This document shows positions 24,507-33,340 of a stretch of DNA of 33,442 bases, piece after piece; the first letter of the stretch is position 1; each line of letters begins with the position of its first letter. A program made the position numbers and the translations under genes. The notes below the pieces were generated by a model, which saw only the letters and a program-made list of their open reading frames with translations, did not search any database and was not told where the DNA came from. Origin of the DNA: a virus; the IMG/VR virus record IMGVR_UViG_3300049424_000009, positions 1 through 33,442 of that record; one strand, written 5' to 3'.

Positions 24507-24979
24507 TCGAAACACTGCTGGGTGGATTGTTGGGTGGGGCGTTTCGGCTGGCTCCAGAATTCCTGAAATGGCTGGATCGGAAGGGCGAACGTGGCCACGA
24601 ACTGGCGATGCAGGACAAAGCACTGGAATTCGAGAAGATTCGTGGCGCGCAGCGCATGGCTGAAATTGGGGCCAGTGCTGACGCGGCATGGAACACGGGT
24701 GCCATTGAGGCACTGCGTGATGCAGTGCGAACCCAGGGAGAGAAAACCGGAGTCTGGTGGGCTGATGCCCTGTCGTCAAGCGTGCGACCGATCATTACCT
24801 ACTGGCTGATGGCGTTGTACTGTGCGGCCAAGACGGTGGCGTTCGTTGCGGCGCTGAACGCTGGGGCTGGCTGGGGCGCTGCGGTGTTGGCGGCTTGGTC
24901 GGAGGCAGATCAGGCGCTTTGGGCCGGTGTGCTGAACTTCTGGTTCCTTGGCCGAGTGTTTGATCGGGGTCGGCCATGA
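24503..24979 (+). CDS. 3TM-type holin
   Basis: 158 residues. Pattern of the 'holin of 3TMs' family used by phages and gene-transfer agents: a short N-terminal hydrophobic helix (MIETLLGGLLGGAFRLAPEF), an amphipathic charged helix (MQDKALEFEKIRGAQRMAEI) and ADAAWNTGAIEALRDAVR. Then follow two membrane helices (SVRPIITYWLMALYCAAKTV, VAALNAGAGWGAAVLAAW) and the conserved ending ALWAGVLNFWFLGRVFDRG. It makes holes in the inner membrane that let the lysozyme out. GGAGG lies 6 nt before the start; both ends overlap neighbours by ATGA. Confidence 0.8.
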   Translation: MIETLLGGLLGGAFRLAPEFLKWLDRKGERGHELAMQDKALEFEKIRGAQRMAEIGASADAAWNTGAIEALRDAVRTQGEKTGVWWADALSSSVRPIITYWLMALYCAAKTVAFVAALNAGAGWGAAVLAAWSEADQALWAGVLNFWFLGRVFDRGRP

Positions 24980-25434
24980 TTGCTGTGCCGCAAGCAGCCG
25001 TGGAACTGGCCAAGCGGTTTGAGGGTTTTCACAGGGTGCCGAAAATTGATCCATTGCGCCGAGCCCATCCCTACATCTGTCCTGCGGGATTTTGGACTGT
25101 GGGGTTTGGGCATCTGTGCAAACCAGACCATCCGCCGATCTCTGAGGCTGAAGCTGAGGGCTATTTGGCCCAAGACCTGATGACGGCGCTCACCGCCACG
25201 TTGAGGTATTGCCCAGTGCTGACAACGGAATCTGAATCGAGGTTGGCTGCAATCGTGGATTTCACTTTCAACCTCGGTGCGGGCCGGTTGCAAACATCGA
25301 CGTTGCGGCGGCGAATCAACCAGCGGGACTGGTATGGAGCAGGGCAAGAGCTTAAACGCTGGATTTACGGTGGCGGTAAAGTACTACCAGGACTCGTTAT
25401 GCGCCGAGAAGCTGACTTGGTGCTGCTGCTATGA
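24976..25434 (+). CDS. GH24 phage lysozyme (endolysin)
   Basis: 152 residues; cleaves peptidoglycan at lysis. Catalytic Glu16 lies in AKRFEGF. The strand YICPAGFWTVGFGH (33-46) carries the TVGFGH hallmark. Where T4 lysozyme has Asp, this branch has Cys35 in 'Y.CPAG.WT', a known subtype. A helix block with IVDFTFNLGAGRLQTSTLRRR and ELKRWIYGGGKVLPGLVMRR closes the fold. There is no signal peptide, so export would rely on the holin. The last residues (READLVLLL) end abruptly where the opposing mcrC stop overlaps by 6 nt, so a few residues may have been lost or changed at a junction. No Rz/Rz1 spanin follows. Confidence 0.9.
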   Translation: MIAVPQAAVELAKRFEGFHRVPKIDPLRRAHPYICPAGFWTVGFGHLCKPDHPPISEAEAEGYLAQDLMTALTATLRYCPVLTTESESRLAAIVDFTFNLGAGRLQTSTLRRRINQRDWYGAGQELKRWIYGGGKVLPGLVMRREADLVLLL

Positions 25435-26565
25435 CCCGAGCGATTGCAGTGATGACTCGCATAGCAACAACAACTGTGATCGAATGTCAGCCGGTGAGGC
25501 TGATAAATCCACCGTCGCAAACCGAATATGGTGACCCTGGATCGCCGCTGTTTCGTCGACTGTCTGGCCGATTGCAGGATGCAGCAGCAATCCGCTCGCA
25601 CAATCCGCCAGTGCATCGCCGCGCCCAACCTGAGAACGCAGGTAGGCGTATATCTGGTACACGTAGCCGCTGCGCAGAGATTCCTCGCGGTACCAGCCGC
25701 TTGTCACAATCGATGTGAACTTTGTGTCGATGACGATCCGCCGTCCGGTTGTTGGGTGATCGAGAACAACGTCGGTTCGCATCGTCGGCAGGATATTGTC
25801 GATCCCAGCAGTCTTCTGCTCAATCTGCCAGCCCATCGTGCCTCCACACCGCACACGCCATTCTTGTGGGCTTAACACCACGTCGTAGAACCCTCCCACC
25901 GCGCGCTCGAACAGTCGACGCACCCATATCGCCTCACGATCTGGCAGAGAGAGCACATCCGCTCCTAATCTCTCAGTGGGTAGCGCGAGATCGAAAGCCA
26001 GCTTCGCAGCTGCCATCATGAAGCGGTCGTCTGCATCGTTTCGGCTAAAACGATCGGTACTCATTTGGGCGCGCGATGGTGCCTCACCAGACACGCCCAT
26101 TGCCTTCATACCATTTGCAAGTGAGCGGCAGCGATGAGACAGGTCCTTCCTTCGCACAATTCTTGAAATGGTTTCCAGGGCTGCCCGGACAAAGCGATTT
26201 CGTGGCGTGTCGATGGTCAGTTCGTCAAATCGACACGCCACCAAGCCACGATCCAGCAACTGATTTCGTTCAGTGGTCAGGACATCAATGCGGCCACGCA
26301 CTCGATTGAGCGGGGCATTACGAGAGCGATAGCCGAGACTCAGGCGACGACGCTGCCGTACTTCAACCGCGTGGGCAAGAATCTCGGCGACCAGGTCTGG
26401 CAGATCGTCCGGGCTGTCTTCCAGACCGACCTTGCCTATGCCGCGAGTGCGAAACAGATCTGATGCATATAGCATCAGCAGCCAAAGGTTGCGCACCGGA
26501 ATGCGTCCGATGAACCCCTCGACGCTCGCGGACGAAGTTACAGCCTGTTCTGCGACGGCGCTCAT
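25429..26565 (-). CDS. mcrC: McrC-type restriction nuclease subunit
   Basis: Nuclease subunit that works with the McrB GTPase in modification-dependent restriction. The frame opens at 26625, but the ATG at 26565 overlaps the mcrB stop as TGATG and is chosen, giving 378 residues. The N-terminal part (GFIGRIPVRNLWLLMLYASD) and RGRIDV (90-95) are typical of the family. The PD-(D/E)xK nuclease core is D265 (MRTDVVLD), then D280-T-K282 (IVIDTKF), followed by QIYAYL (304-309). It is the last gene of a four-gene minus-strand operon. Its stop (25431-25429) overlaps the lysozyme 3' end. Confidence 0.9.
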   Translation of the reverse strand: MSAVAEQAVTSSASVEGFIGRIPVRNLWLLMLYASDLFRTRGIGKVGLEDSPDDLPDLVAEILAHAVEVRQRRRLSLGYRSRNAPLNRVRGRIDVLTTERNQLLDRGLVACRFDELTIDTPRNRFVRAALETISRIVRRKDLSHRCRSLANGMKAMGVSGEAPSRAQMSTDRFSRNDADDRFMMAAAKLAFDLALPTERLGADVLSLPDREAIWVRRLFERAVGGFYDVVLSPQEWRVRCGGTMGWQIEQKTAGIDNILPTMRTDVVLDHPTTGRRIVIDTKFTSIVTSGWYREESLRSGYVYQIYAYLRSQVGRGDALADCASGLLLHPAIGQTVDETAAIQGHHIRFATVDLSASPADIRSQLLLLCESSLQSLGS

Positions 26566-28769
26566 CACCAACCCTGCGTTAGCCGTGCAATTGCCTTTTG
26601 TGCCTCGTCGGGCGCGTCGAACCAATATTCATCCAGTAGTGGGCCAATCTCCGTCTCCACGATCTGCTGGAACCACTTCTTCGTATCTCCTGCTTCCAGT
26701 CGATGCGCAGGTGTCACATAGCTGTGACCAATCCGGAACTGTTTGCCAAGACGGGCATCCGCCGAAATCTGGTCATTCAGTTCGGCGATTCTGCGTTCTA
26801 TATCAGCCACACGCGCTGGATCGACTGCACACTCTTTGACCACCCAGTACCGCCAAACTGGACCCAACCTTGGCTCCAGTCCAACGAAGGCAAAGCGTCG
26901 ACGCAGCGCCAGATCGACCAGCGCCAACGATCGGTCGGCGATGTTCATCGTACCGACCACATAGAGATTTTCGGGAATGTGAACCGGACGACGCTTGCCA
27001 TCAGCATCCGGGTAGCAAAGCTCCAGTGCTTCGTTGGGTGTGCGCTTTCCTGCCTCCAAAAGCGTCAACAGCTCGCCAAAAATTTGCGCCGGGTTACCAC
27101 GGTTTATCTCCTCGATCACCACAACAAACTTTGATGACGGCTCTTTGCTGGCCGCCTTTATCGCTTCCATGAATACCCCGTCTGCCAGCGACAACTTGCC
27201 TTCACCAGTTGGTCGCCAGCCTCGGACGAAGTCCTCGTAGGAGAGGTTTGGGTGGAACTGAACTGCGCGGACTTTGCTGTCATCCTTCTGCCCCATTAGC
27301 GCGAACGCCAGCCTCTTCGCCAGCCATGTCTTGCCCGTGCCTGGAGGCCCTTGAAGAATCAGGTTCTTCTTGGTTCGTAGGCGATCCAGCAGAAGATCAA
27401 TTTCGGATCGCTCAAGGAAACATCCTTCCTTGAGGATGTCATCGACCGAGTACGGAACGATAGGCGCAGCAGCTCGAACGGCTTCCTGCGCACCTTCCTC
27501 AGCATTTGCATCGTCGGCAACTGCATCTGTAGTTGTCGTCTCACTGGTGGGGTCCTTGAATACCCATGCTTCAAGTGACAGCTCAGGGTATGAATGAACC
27601 GGATAGGATGCTTCCTGAAAGCGAGGCTCCAGCGCCTCCATCAACGCAAGGTAATCGGTCGAGTTGCAGCGCTTTTTCGGGCCGTGAAGGCCAATCGGTA
27701 CACCTAGCTTCTTGCTAACGTAGACCTGCGAGTTTTGGTCAAGGCTTATAAATGACCAAGGCCTTATCCAGTACAAGCCAAACGTCAGGTTCCATGCAAC
27801 AAATAACCGGCCATTGGCCTTGTCGAACGCCTTCGCAAACTGACCGCGAGCCTCTTCATCATCAGAATCAGCGAACTTGATCGCTGCTGCGAATACGTCC
27901 CACAATGCGTCGATGTGATCCGGGTCACGGCTCTTCTCGAAAGGGAAGAACCATGAATTCTGAAGATTTAACAGTGGAACGCCGTCAAATGTGTTTGGTG
28001 CAGACTCTTCAACCCCGAGAAATTTTCCAAGTTCAGTTGCAATGATCTTTCGGTTGGCATCAGTCAAGCCGCGATTGAATAGCCCCATCGTCGTGAAAGG
28101 ACAGATGTCCTTGACGAAGCCTTTAGTGTCGTCCGCGAACTGGTCCTGCAAGTGTCCAATACCTTCGACGCGCGCCGAGATATCTTTCAGGCCATCAATC
28201 AGTGCTGCACGGTTGTTTCGGTAGGTGAGCAACTTGTCGGCAATGGCCTCGTAAAATTTCGTCCATCTAAATCGGCGCTTGTCCGGTGCTGCCGAACCGA
28301 ATCGTTCCTTCCAGTAAGGGGCGTTCCGGAAGCGGTCGATGTCTTGTGGCTTGCCATCGAAGGTGAAGGCAATCAACCCATCGGTCGTCCAATCGCCAGG
28401 CAGAACGCGCCAGACCGTCCCCCGGTAGGTATAGAAATACCACTCCTGAATCGGCTCGACCTTGGTCCAATCAACTTTGACTCGCTTACCATCGTTCAAG
28501 TTTTCGGTGATCGTGCCGATCGCCTTGATCGCCATCACTGACACAGTTTGTCCACGGTTATCGAAAGGTAGCCCATTCTTGCGGGTGTAAGACGATTTGA
28601 TAGCGATTCGATCACCTGGTCGCATCGATCGAACCACGTCGAGGTGTTTGTCGTCGTATCCATTTTCCCAAATTCCATCATTCAGGAAACGGGACGTTTG
28701 ATCGTCGGTCCCAGCATAAGCGGCGCCGACGAACCAGTTACTGCTGGGCTCTGATGTTGCTATGTCCAT
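26565..28769 (-). CDS. mcrB: McrB-type AAA+ GTPase with long N-terminal extension
   Basis: 734 residues. The AAA+ core lies at ~440-734: Walker A GPPGTGKT (474-481), VVVIEEINRGN (549-559; Walker B with the EINRG signature), VGTMNIADRS (605-614; the GTP-specific McrB motif) and RRRF (623-626). The N-terminal ~460 residues are much longer than in E. coli McrB (465 in total). Residues ~10-145 (NWFVGAAYAG, GDRIAIKSSYTRKNG, VSVMAIKAIGTITEN) read like a PUA/EVE-type modified-base reader. Residues ~160-400 are a second domain with LYWIRPWSFISLDQNSQVYV. The reader role is inference. The start is 3 nt after the res stop, and the stop overlaps mcrC. Confidence 0.88.
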   Translation of the reverse strand: MDIATSEPSSNWFVGAAYAGTDDQTSRFLNDGIWENGYDDKHLDVVRSMRPGDRIAIKSSYTRKNGLPFDNRGQTVSVMAIKAIGTITENLNDGKRVKVDWTKVEPIQEWYFYTYRGTVWRVLPGDWTTDGLIAFTFDGKPQDIDRFRNAPYWKERFGSAAPDKRRFRWTKFYEAIADKLLTYRNNRAALIDGLKDISARVEGIGHLQDQFADDTKGFVKDICPFTTMGLFNRGLTDANRKIIATELGKFLGVEESAPNTFDGVPLLNLQNSWFFPFEKSRDPDHIDALWDVFAAAIKFADSDDEEARGQFAKAFDKANGRLFVAWNLTFGLYWIRPWSFISLDQNSQVYVSKKLGVPIGLHGPKKRCNSTDYLALMEALEPRFQEASYPVHSYPELSLEAWVFKDPTSETTTTDAVADDANAEEGAQEAVRAAAPIVPYSVDDILKEGCFLERSEIDLLLDRLRTKKNLILQGPPGTGKTWLAKRLAFALMGQKDDSKVRAVQFHPNLSYEDFVRGWRPTGEGKLSLADGVFMEAIKAASKEPSSKFVVVIEEINRGNPAQIFGELLTLLEAGKRTPNEALELCYPDADGKRRPVHIPENLYVVGTMNIADRSLALVDLALRRRFAFVGLEPRLGPVWRYWVVKECAVDPARVADIERRIAELNDQISADARLGKQFRIGHSYVTPAHRLEAGDTKKWFQQIVETEIGPLLDEYWFDAPDEAQKAIARLTQGW

Positions 28770-28772
28770 AGT

Positions 28773-31295
28773 TCACACTGATATCGAATTGAAGAGGTCG
28801 TCAAGTTGCGGATTACTTGTGATCAACAGCAATTTTTTGATCGTGGCTGCCTGATTGATATTAAGTCGCACAAAATGCTCACCCCCTGCCGAAGACTGCT
28901 TTCGGATGAGCTGTATTCGCCCAAACAATGCACCGTGCTTTTCAGCAAATTTGGCTAAACCGACGGCTTTTTCGAAGTTGTCACCCAGGCTTGGATCGTG
29001 CGGCTCAAGGATGTCGATGACAAACTCATCATTCACTTTTCTGACCACGACGAGGTCCGGGAACATCGGGCGGACGTCGCCGCCCGTCTCATATGGAATC
29101 TCCAAAGACCACGGCTTGCGGTCTAGATTTCGCAACCAGCCGACCACCTTGGAATTAGCTAACTCTTCCTTCAACACACATGCTTCCCAATTGCCCAACT
29201 CGGCACGGAACTGGCCGTTGCTTTCCACATAGAGGTGGCGTTCCCACAGTGGATCGGTCGGCAGACGCTTGAAATCGATGGACGCAGGTAAATGCCATGG
29301 CACCTCATTGGGCTTGGCAGTTGCTAAGCGCAGCTTCTCGTATTTGATTCGCCGCTGCTCCTTGAGCTTGTGGATGACTTTCTTGTGCTTGTCGTAGAGG
29401 GCGTCGAACGCTGCCTCAGCCAGTGATTCCAATGCGGCCATTTCTGCGGCATTGCGCGCCAAGACAATTGCCTCGACCTTTACTTCCACTGCGTCGCGGT
29501 CAGCGTGGGCGCGCCAATACTCCATTTGCAGGCCATGGCTGAGGGCACGGCCCGCCTCCTCAAACAAGCGGTCGATGTCCACATCGGATGCGTCAATGAG
29601 ATAGTCCGCAGAAGGCTCTGCTACACCCGTGCCGTTGTTAACCGCCATCGTGCGTAAGCCGACCTGGGTGATCGCCTTGGCTGCTGCATCGAACTGGCTT
29701 GCCGCTTTGATCACGGCAATGCGCTGATCCATCCACTCGACGATCTGGCGTTTGGCCGCATCCCAGGTATGCTCGTCGATCTCGTCGATGGTCAAGCTGC
29801 GTGAGATGGCCATGTAACGACGCAGGGGGCTTTGTGCGCGGGCCGCATTCACTCGGTAGGTCACCACTTCATCCAGCGCGGTGAATATGTCGTCGGTGCC
29901 GTCACGGCGCTTCAGGATCACTAAGTTGCGGCTGGAACCCGTTTCGGCAGGCGGCACATCTTCTGCGTTGTGCAACGAAGCCACCACGCTTTCCACCGCA
30001 CCCGTATCGAAATACGGCAAAAATAGATGCACGTCGTTCAAGGCGGCATCTTTCTCAATACGACGCGCCAACGGCGTGCGCACCATCCGGCCCAGCAACT
30101 GCGCGATGTAGGTATGGTCTTCCGCACGACGGAAAGACATCATTACTTCCGCGCGCGGGCAATCCCAGCCGGTCGACAGACTGGTCTTGAAAAACACAAC
30201 GCCGATATTCTTGTCGGCATCGATGCGTGATGCCTCCACCTTTCGAACACGGCGCCCACCTACGTCCAGGTCACCCGTGTCATGCATGGCGTGCGTCACT
30301 TCGCCTTCGTTCAGACGCCGATTAATAGCGCTCTCGATCACTGTCAGGGCCGCGCCCAGGTCGGTCTTGGTGAGCTGCCGATCACTGCCGTTCTCCACCT
30401 GTACCACCAGGACCGGCCAGACGGTTTGCTCTTTCTCGTCCATGCAATAGGCGCGCCAAGCCTGTGTCATTTGTCCCCACCGGCGCGCAGCCTCTTCCAG
30501 CAAGGCCATCTCGGCGGTTGTGGCCGCCTCAGGGTGATGGATCAGGATACGATCTTTCAGAAGGCCGGATTTGCGCACTTCTTCAGCCGGAACCGCCACC
30601 TTGTGCGTAGTCACTGTGTGTTCAGCATGGGCAATCAGGTCCAGAAAGCGCTTGGGCGTTGCCGATACCCCAATGACCAGAGGCATCTTCACCAGCCCCA
30701 CTTCCGGGTAACCCAGCAGGAAGCGCTGCATCAATGTTTGGGCCGCCTGCGCGCCCTTGCCCGAGGTCATGCCCCTGTGCGCCTCGTCAATGACTACGTA
30801 GAAGCGGTCGGGAATAACCCGTGCCGTATTGGTCAACGTTTCCCAAATCAGATGCTCCCGGCCATCACCCAGGTTGGTCAGTGGCTGATTGATGGCCAGC
30901 TTTTGCGTGTTAATGAAGTAGATGCGTCCACCATCCAGGCGCGGCGCGTCAAAATGGGCATCGATGTTGATGAGCTGGTTAACCCGGTACACCTTGTCAG
31001 ACTTGCTCTCGATCTTGAGTTTGGTCTGCTCATTCAGTTCGGGCATGTCCGACACCCATAGGATCACTGCATCCGGCTGTGGCGCCCAGTCAAGTGGCCA
31101 TGCTAGTTGATCGTCAGGCTCATCCAAAATCGCCTCGAACAGCGCCGTCATCATGATGGTCTTGCCACTCCCCGTGGCTGCCGAAAAGGCCACGACATGC
31201 TGGTCGTCCGACGACACTGCTTTGCGAGCCTTTACCAATGCCTTGCGTAAATCGTTCAGCGCATCTTTCTGAAAATCAAACAATGTGACCTTCAT
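28773..31295 (-). CDS. Type III-like Res helicase-nuclease
   Basis: 840 residues from the ATG at 31295, which overlaps the upstream methyltransferase stop as ATGA (the frame has a GTG two codons earlier). Superfamily 2 helicase: Walker A ATGSGKT (40-46), VIDEAH (168-173), GVSATP (209-214) and QLLGRMVR (motif VI). A long middle helical region leads to a C-terminal restriction-nuclease-like domain: MFPDLVVV (PD at 746-747), then VIDILEPHD. The expected (D/E)xK is E764-P-H766 here, so a Lys is replaced by His, possibly a family trait. Type III Res enzymes cut DNA after ATP-driven communication with Mod. Overlap with both neighbours indicates one operon. Confidence 0.85.
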   Translation of the reverse strand: MKVTLFDFQKDALNDLRKALVKARKAVSSDDQHVVAFSAATGSGKTIMMTALFEAILDEPDDQLAWPLDWAPQPDAVILWVSDMPELNEQTKLKIESKSDKVYRVNQLINIDAHFDAPRLDGGRIYFINTQKLAINQPLTNLGDGREHLIWETLTNTARVIPDRFYVVIDEAHRGMTSGKGAQAAQTLMQRFLLGYPEVGLVKMPLVIGVSATPKRFLDLIAHAEHTVTTHKVAVPAEEVRKSGLLKDRILIHHPEAATTAEMALLEEAARRWGQMTQAWRAYCMDEKEQTVWPVLVVQVENGSDRQLTKTDLGAALTVIESAINRRLNEGEVTHAMHDTGDLDVGGRRVRKVEASRIDADKNIGVVFFKTSLSTGWDCPRAEVMMSFRRAEDHTYIAQLLGRMVRTPLARRIEKDAALNDVHLFLPYFDTGAVESVVASLHNAEDVPPAETGSSRNLVILKRRDGTDDIFTALDEVVTYRVNAARAQSPLRRYMAISRSLTIDEIDEHTWDAAKRQIVEWMDQRIAVIKAASQFDAAAKAITQVGLRTMAVNNGTGVAEPSADYLIDASDVDIDRLFEEAGRALSHGLQMEYWRAHADRDAVEVKVEAIVLARNAAEMAALESLAEAAFDALYDKHKKVIHKLKEQRRIKYEKLRLATAKPNEVPWHLPASIDFKRLPTDPLWERHLYVESNGQFRAELGNWEACVLKEELANSKVVGWLRNLDRKPWSLEIPYETGGDVRPMFPDLVVVRKVNDEFVIDILEPHDPSLGDNFEKAVGLAKFAEKHGALFGRIQLIRKQSSAGGEHFVRLNINQAATIKKLLLITSNPQLDDLFNSISV

Positions 31296-33340
31296 GCCCA
31301 CGCTCCCTGTCTTTGACCGGCAGCGCGGTCCTGGTTTTTGTTGATCATGAAATTGAGCAGGTAATCGCGGTAGAGCTGCACCACTTGCAGGCCGGGGTTG
31401 GCCTTGCCCGCCACCGCGCGTACGTCCTGCGCCATGGTTTTAAAAGACTCGTCCGCATCGGTGACGATGAACACTTGCGACAAGCTGGTGCGGCCGTCCA
31501 GCGTTTTCAGTAAACGGCCCATGCGAACTTCATCCAACAGCACCACGAAGTTGTTGCCCTCGGGCGCCAACAGGGCGGGTTCGGACTCGCCGCGCTTCAA
31601 ATCCACTCTTGGACCCACGGCACCCGCCTTGAGCCACAGCAGCGGCAGAATTTCGCGGAAGGCGCGGCGCAGCGAAACGCGCTCCTTCTCCAGAAAGTCC
31701 AGCTTGAAGTAGGCCAGGTTGGCGGCAAAACCTTCGCTCATCGGACGCTTATCTTCTTCCTGCATCAAGAGCGGCCCGAGCAGTTCCACCACCAGGGCTT
31801 TCAGCTGATCAAACACGCGCTTGGTAGGCGTGACGATATAGAAGTCTGTGATGTGCTCCTGCCCATCCAGTGCTTCCAGCCAGTCCTCGGCGGCGCCAGG
31901 GTCGAACAGTACGCTGCTTTTGTGATCCTCCGACACGATGAAGGGGCACGCGTCTTTTACCAGCGTTTGCGGCAGGCCGTCAATCAGTGCCACCACCTGT
32001 TTTTTCTTTGGCAGTGTGTCGAGCGTTGCCGGATCGACAAAGCCGATCTGCGTGAAGTTGCGTGCCTTTTCACGTTCCACCTGCTTGCCGGTCAGGTATT
32101 CTCCGGACAGCACCGAACTGTCGTCACGGCGGCCAAGGATGGTGTATTTGCTGCGCGGCCAGGTCACCGATCGGCAGATGCCTTGCGCTTCCCACTCCGC
32201 GTCACCTGGTTGCTGGCCACTAGCACTCAGAGCGGCCGCTTCCTCTGCGGACACCTCATTGTTAGTCACCAGGATGCATCGACGCTGACCGTCATCGGCT
32301 GCGTTTAGCAGATTTACAGCATTCAGAGTGGTGCCGCTGCCGGCGAAGAAGTCGACGACCAATGCGTTCGGCTTGTCCTCAAGGTAAAACCGAAGTGTGT
32401 CTCGTACAGCGTAAAGGCTCTTGGGGAACGGAAATCTACGGTCGGGAAGGATATCCCCGAGCAATCGGGAGCCATATTGCGTGGCGTCATGACTTGCAAT
32501 GCGCCACTGGCTACCGGGAATCGCAGCCACGAAGCTTGCATCGCTATCTTCAACGATGATTGACCCGTCAGCGGCACGCCCACTTTCTTGGAACTCGCCC
32601 CTTTGAATCTTAGCGTACTCTCCGTCTTTCAGGATGTAAATAACAAATCCACGTTTTTCATTGCCACCGACTCGAACTCGACCAAGTGCCATGCGCTCCT
32701 TGAACGTGGCTGGTGACCATTGCCAATTGCCTTCACTTCTATTTTTCCTGATTGGCAAAAGTGCCACCAACCCTGGTATTTGTTCTGCGACCTGCTGCCC
32801 AATCGGTAGTGCAGCGCCAACCTTTTCAATTGTTCGTTTTATCGGATCAATATAAATCGGGTAAAAGCATCCCGGTGAGTGGCTTCTTTCGGCATTCGTC
32901 CCCGACCGTCGAAGTAAATCCCAACGAACATTTCCCGTGTGCGTTCGTCCTTTCCCGGAAACCCATTCTCGACCGAGACGAAGTCGTCCTGGCGCGGCAG
33001 AGCCAAGCATCACCACGAAAATATATTCATCACTCCGGCCAAATCCACCAACCCTCGCGACGCTAGCAGGATTGATCATGGTGCTGATCATCTGTATCCG
33101 TGCTTCTGGGAATCCCTGCTCTAGCAACATCCCGAGATGCAGGTACTCCTTCTCATCAATCGTGACGATCAAAACACCGGTGTCCGGCTTGAGTAGTTGC
33201 TTGGCTAGCTTCAGGCGCTTTTCCATGAACGCCAACCACTTGCTGTGCCTCCAACCATCGTTGCTATCCACGTAATCGTTGTTGTATTTCCAGTCGCGCG
33301 CGCCGGTGTTGTAGGGTGGGTCGATGTAGATGCAGTCCAC
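31292..33340 (-). CDS. Mod-like adenine-specific DNA methyltransferase (5' end damaged or incomplete)
   Basis: Beta-class amino-methyltransferase of the kind paired with Res-like helicases. DPPY (7-10 from the GTG at 33340) comes before the FFAGSGTT SAM motif (331-338); the target-recognition part lies between. Family blocks include ARDWKYNNDYVDS, VLIVTIDEKEYLHLGMLLEQ, RRFPFPKSLYAV and VTNNEVSAEE. The GTG has no reason to be a real start: the same frame is open further upstream to a TGA at 33401-33403, and DPPY normally follows 30 to over 150 N-terminal residues. The N-terminal region is therefore off-window, out of frame or lost. The protein would lack proper SAM-binding support if it truly began here. 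Stop overlaps res (ATGA). Confidence 0.75.
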   Translation of the reverse strand: MDCIYIDPPYNTGARDWKYNNDYVDSNDGWRHSKWLAFMEKRLKLAKQLLKPDTGVLIVTIDEKEYLHLGMLLEQGFPEARIQMISTMINPASVARVGGFGRSDEYIFVVMLGSAAPGRLRLGREWVSGKGRTHTGNVRWDLLRRSGTNAERSHSPGCFYPIYIDPIKRTIEKVGAALPIGQQVAEQIPGLVALLPIRKNRSEGNWQWSPATFKERMALGRVRVGGNEKRGFVIYILKDGEYAKIQRGEFQESGRAADGSIIVEDSDASFVAAIPGSQWRIASHDATQYGSRLLGDILPDRRFPFPKSLYAVRDTLRFYLEDKPNALVVDFFAGSGTTLNAVNLLNAADDGQRRCILVTNNEVSAEEAAALSASGQQPGDAEWEAQGICRSVTWPRSKYTILGRRDDSSVLSGEYLTGKQVEREKARNFTQIGFVDPATLDTLPKKKQVVALIDGLPQTLVKDACPFIVSEDHKSSVLFDPGAAEDWLEALDGQEHITDFYIVTPTKRVFDQLKALVVELLGPLLMQEEDKRPMSEGFAANLAYFKLDFLEKERVSLRRAFREILPLLWLKAGAVGPRVDLKRGESEPALLAPEGNNFVVLLDEVRMGRLLKTLDGRTSLSQVFIVTDADESFKTMAQDVRAVAGKANPGLQVVQLYRDYLLNFMINKNQDRAAGQRQGAWA

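Noticed and set aside
30282-31061. Plus-strand open frame (259 residues) opposite res
   Set aside because: Runs through the conserved helicase motifs of res on the other strand; composition is that of a shadow frame.
25429-33340. Defence operon as BREX, DISARM or a type I system
   Set aside because: No BrxC/PglZ, DrmA/B or HsdS-like genes are present; the four genes match Mod, Res, McrB and McrC types.
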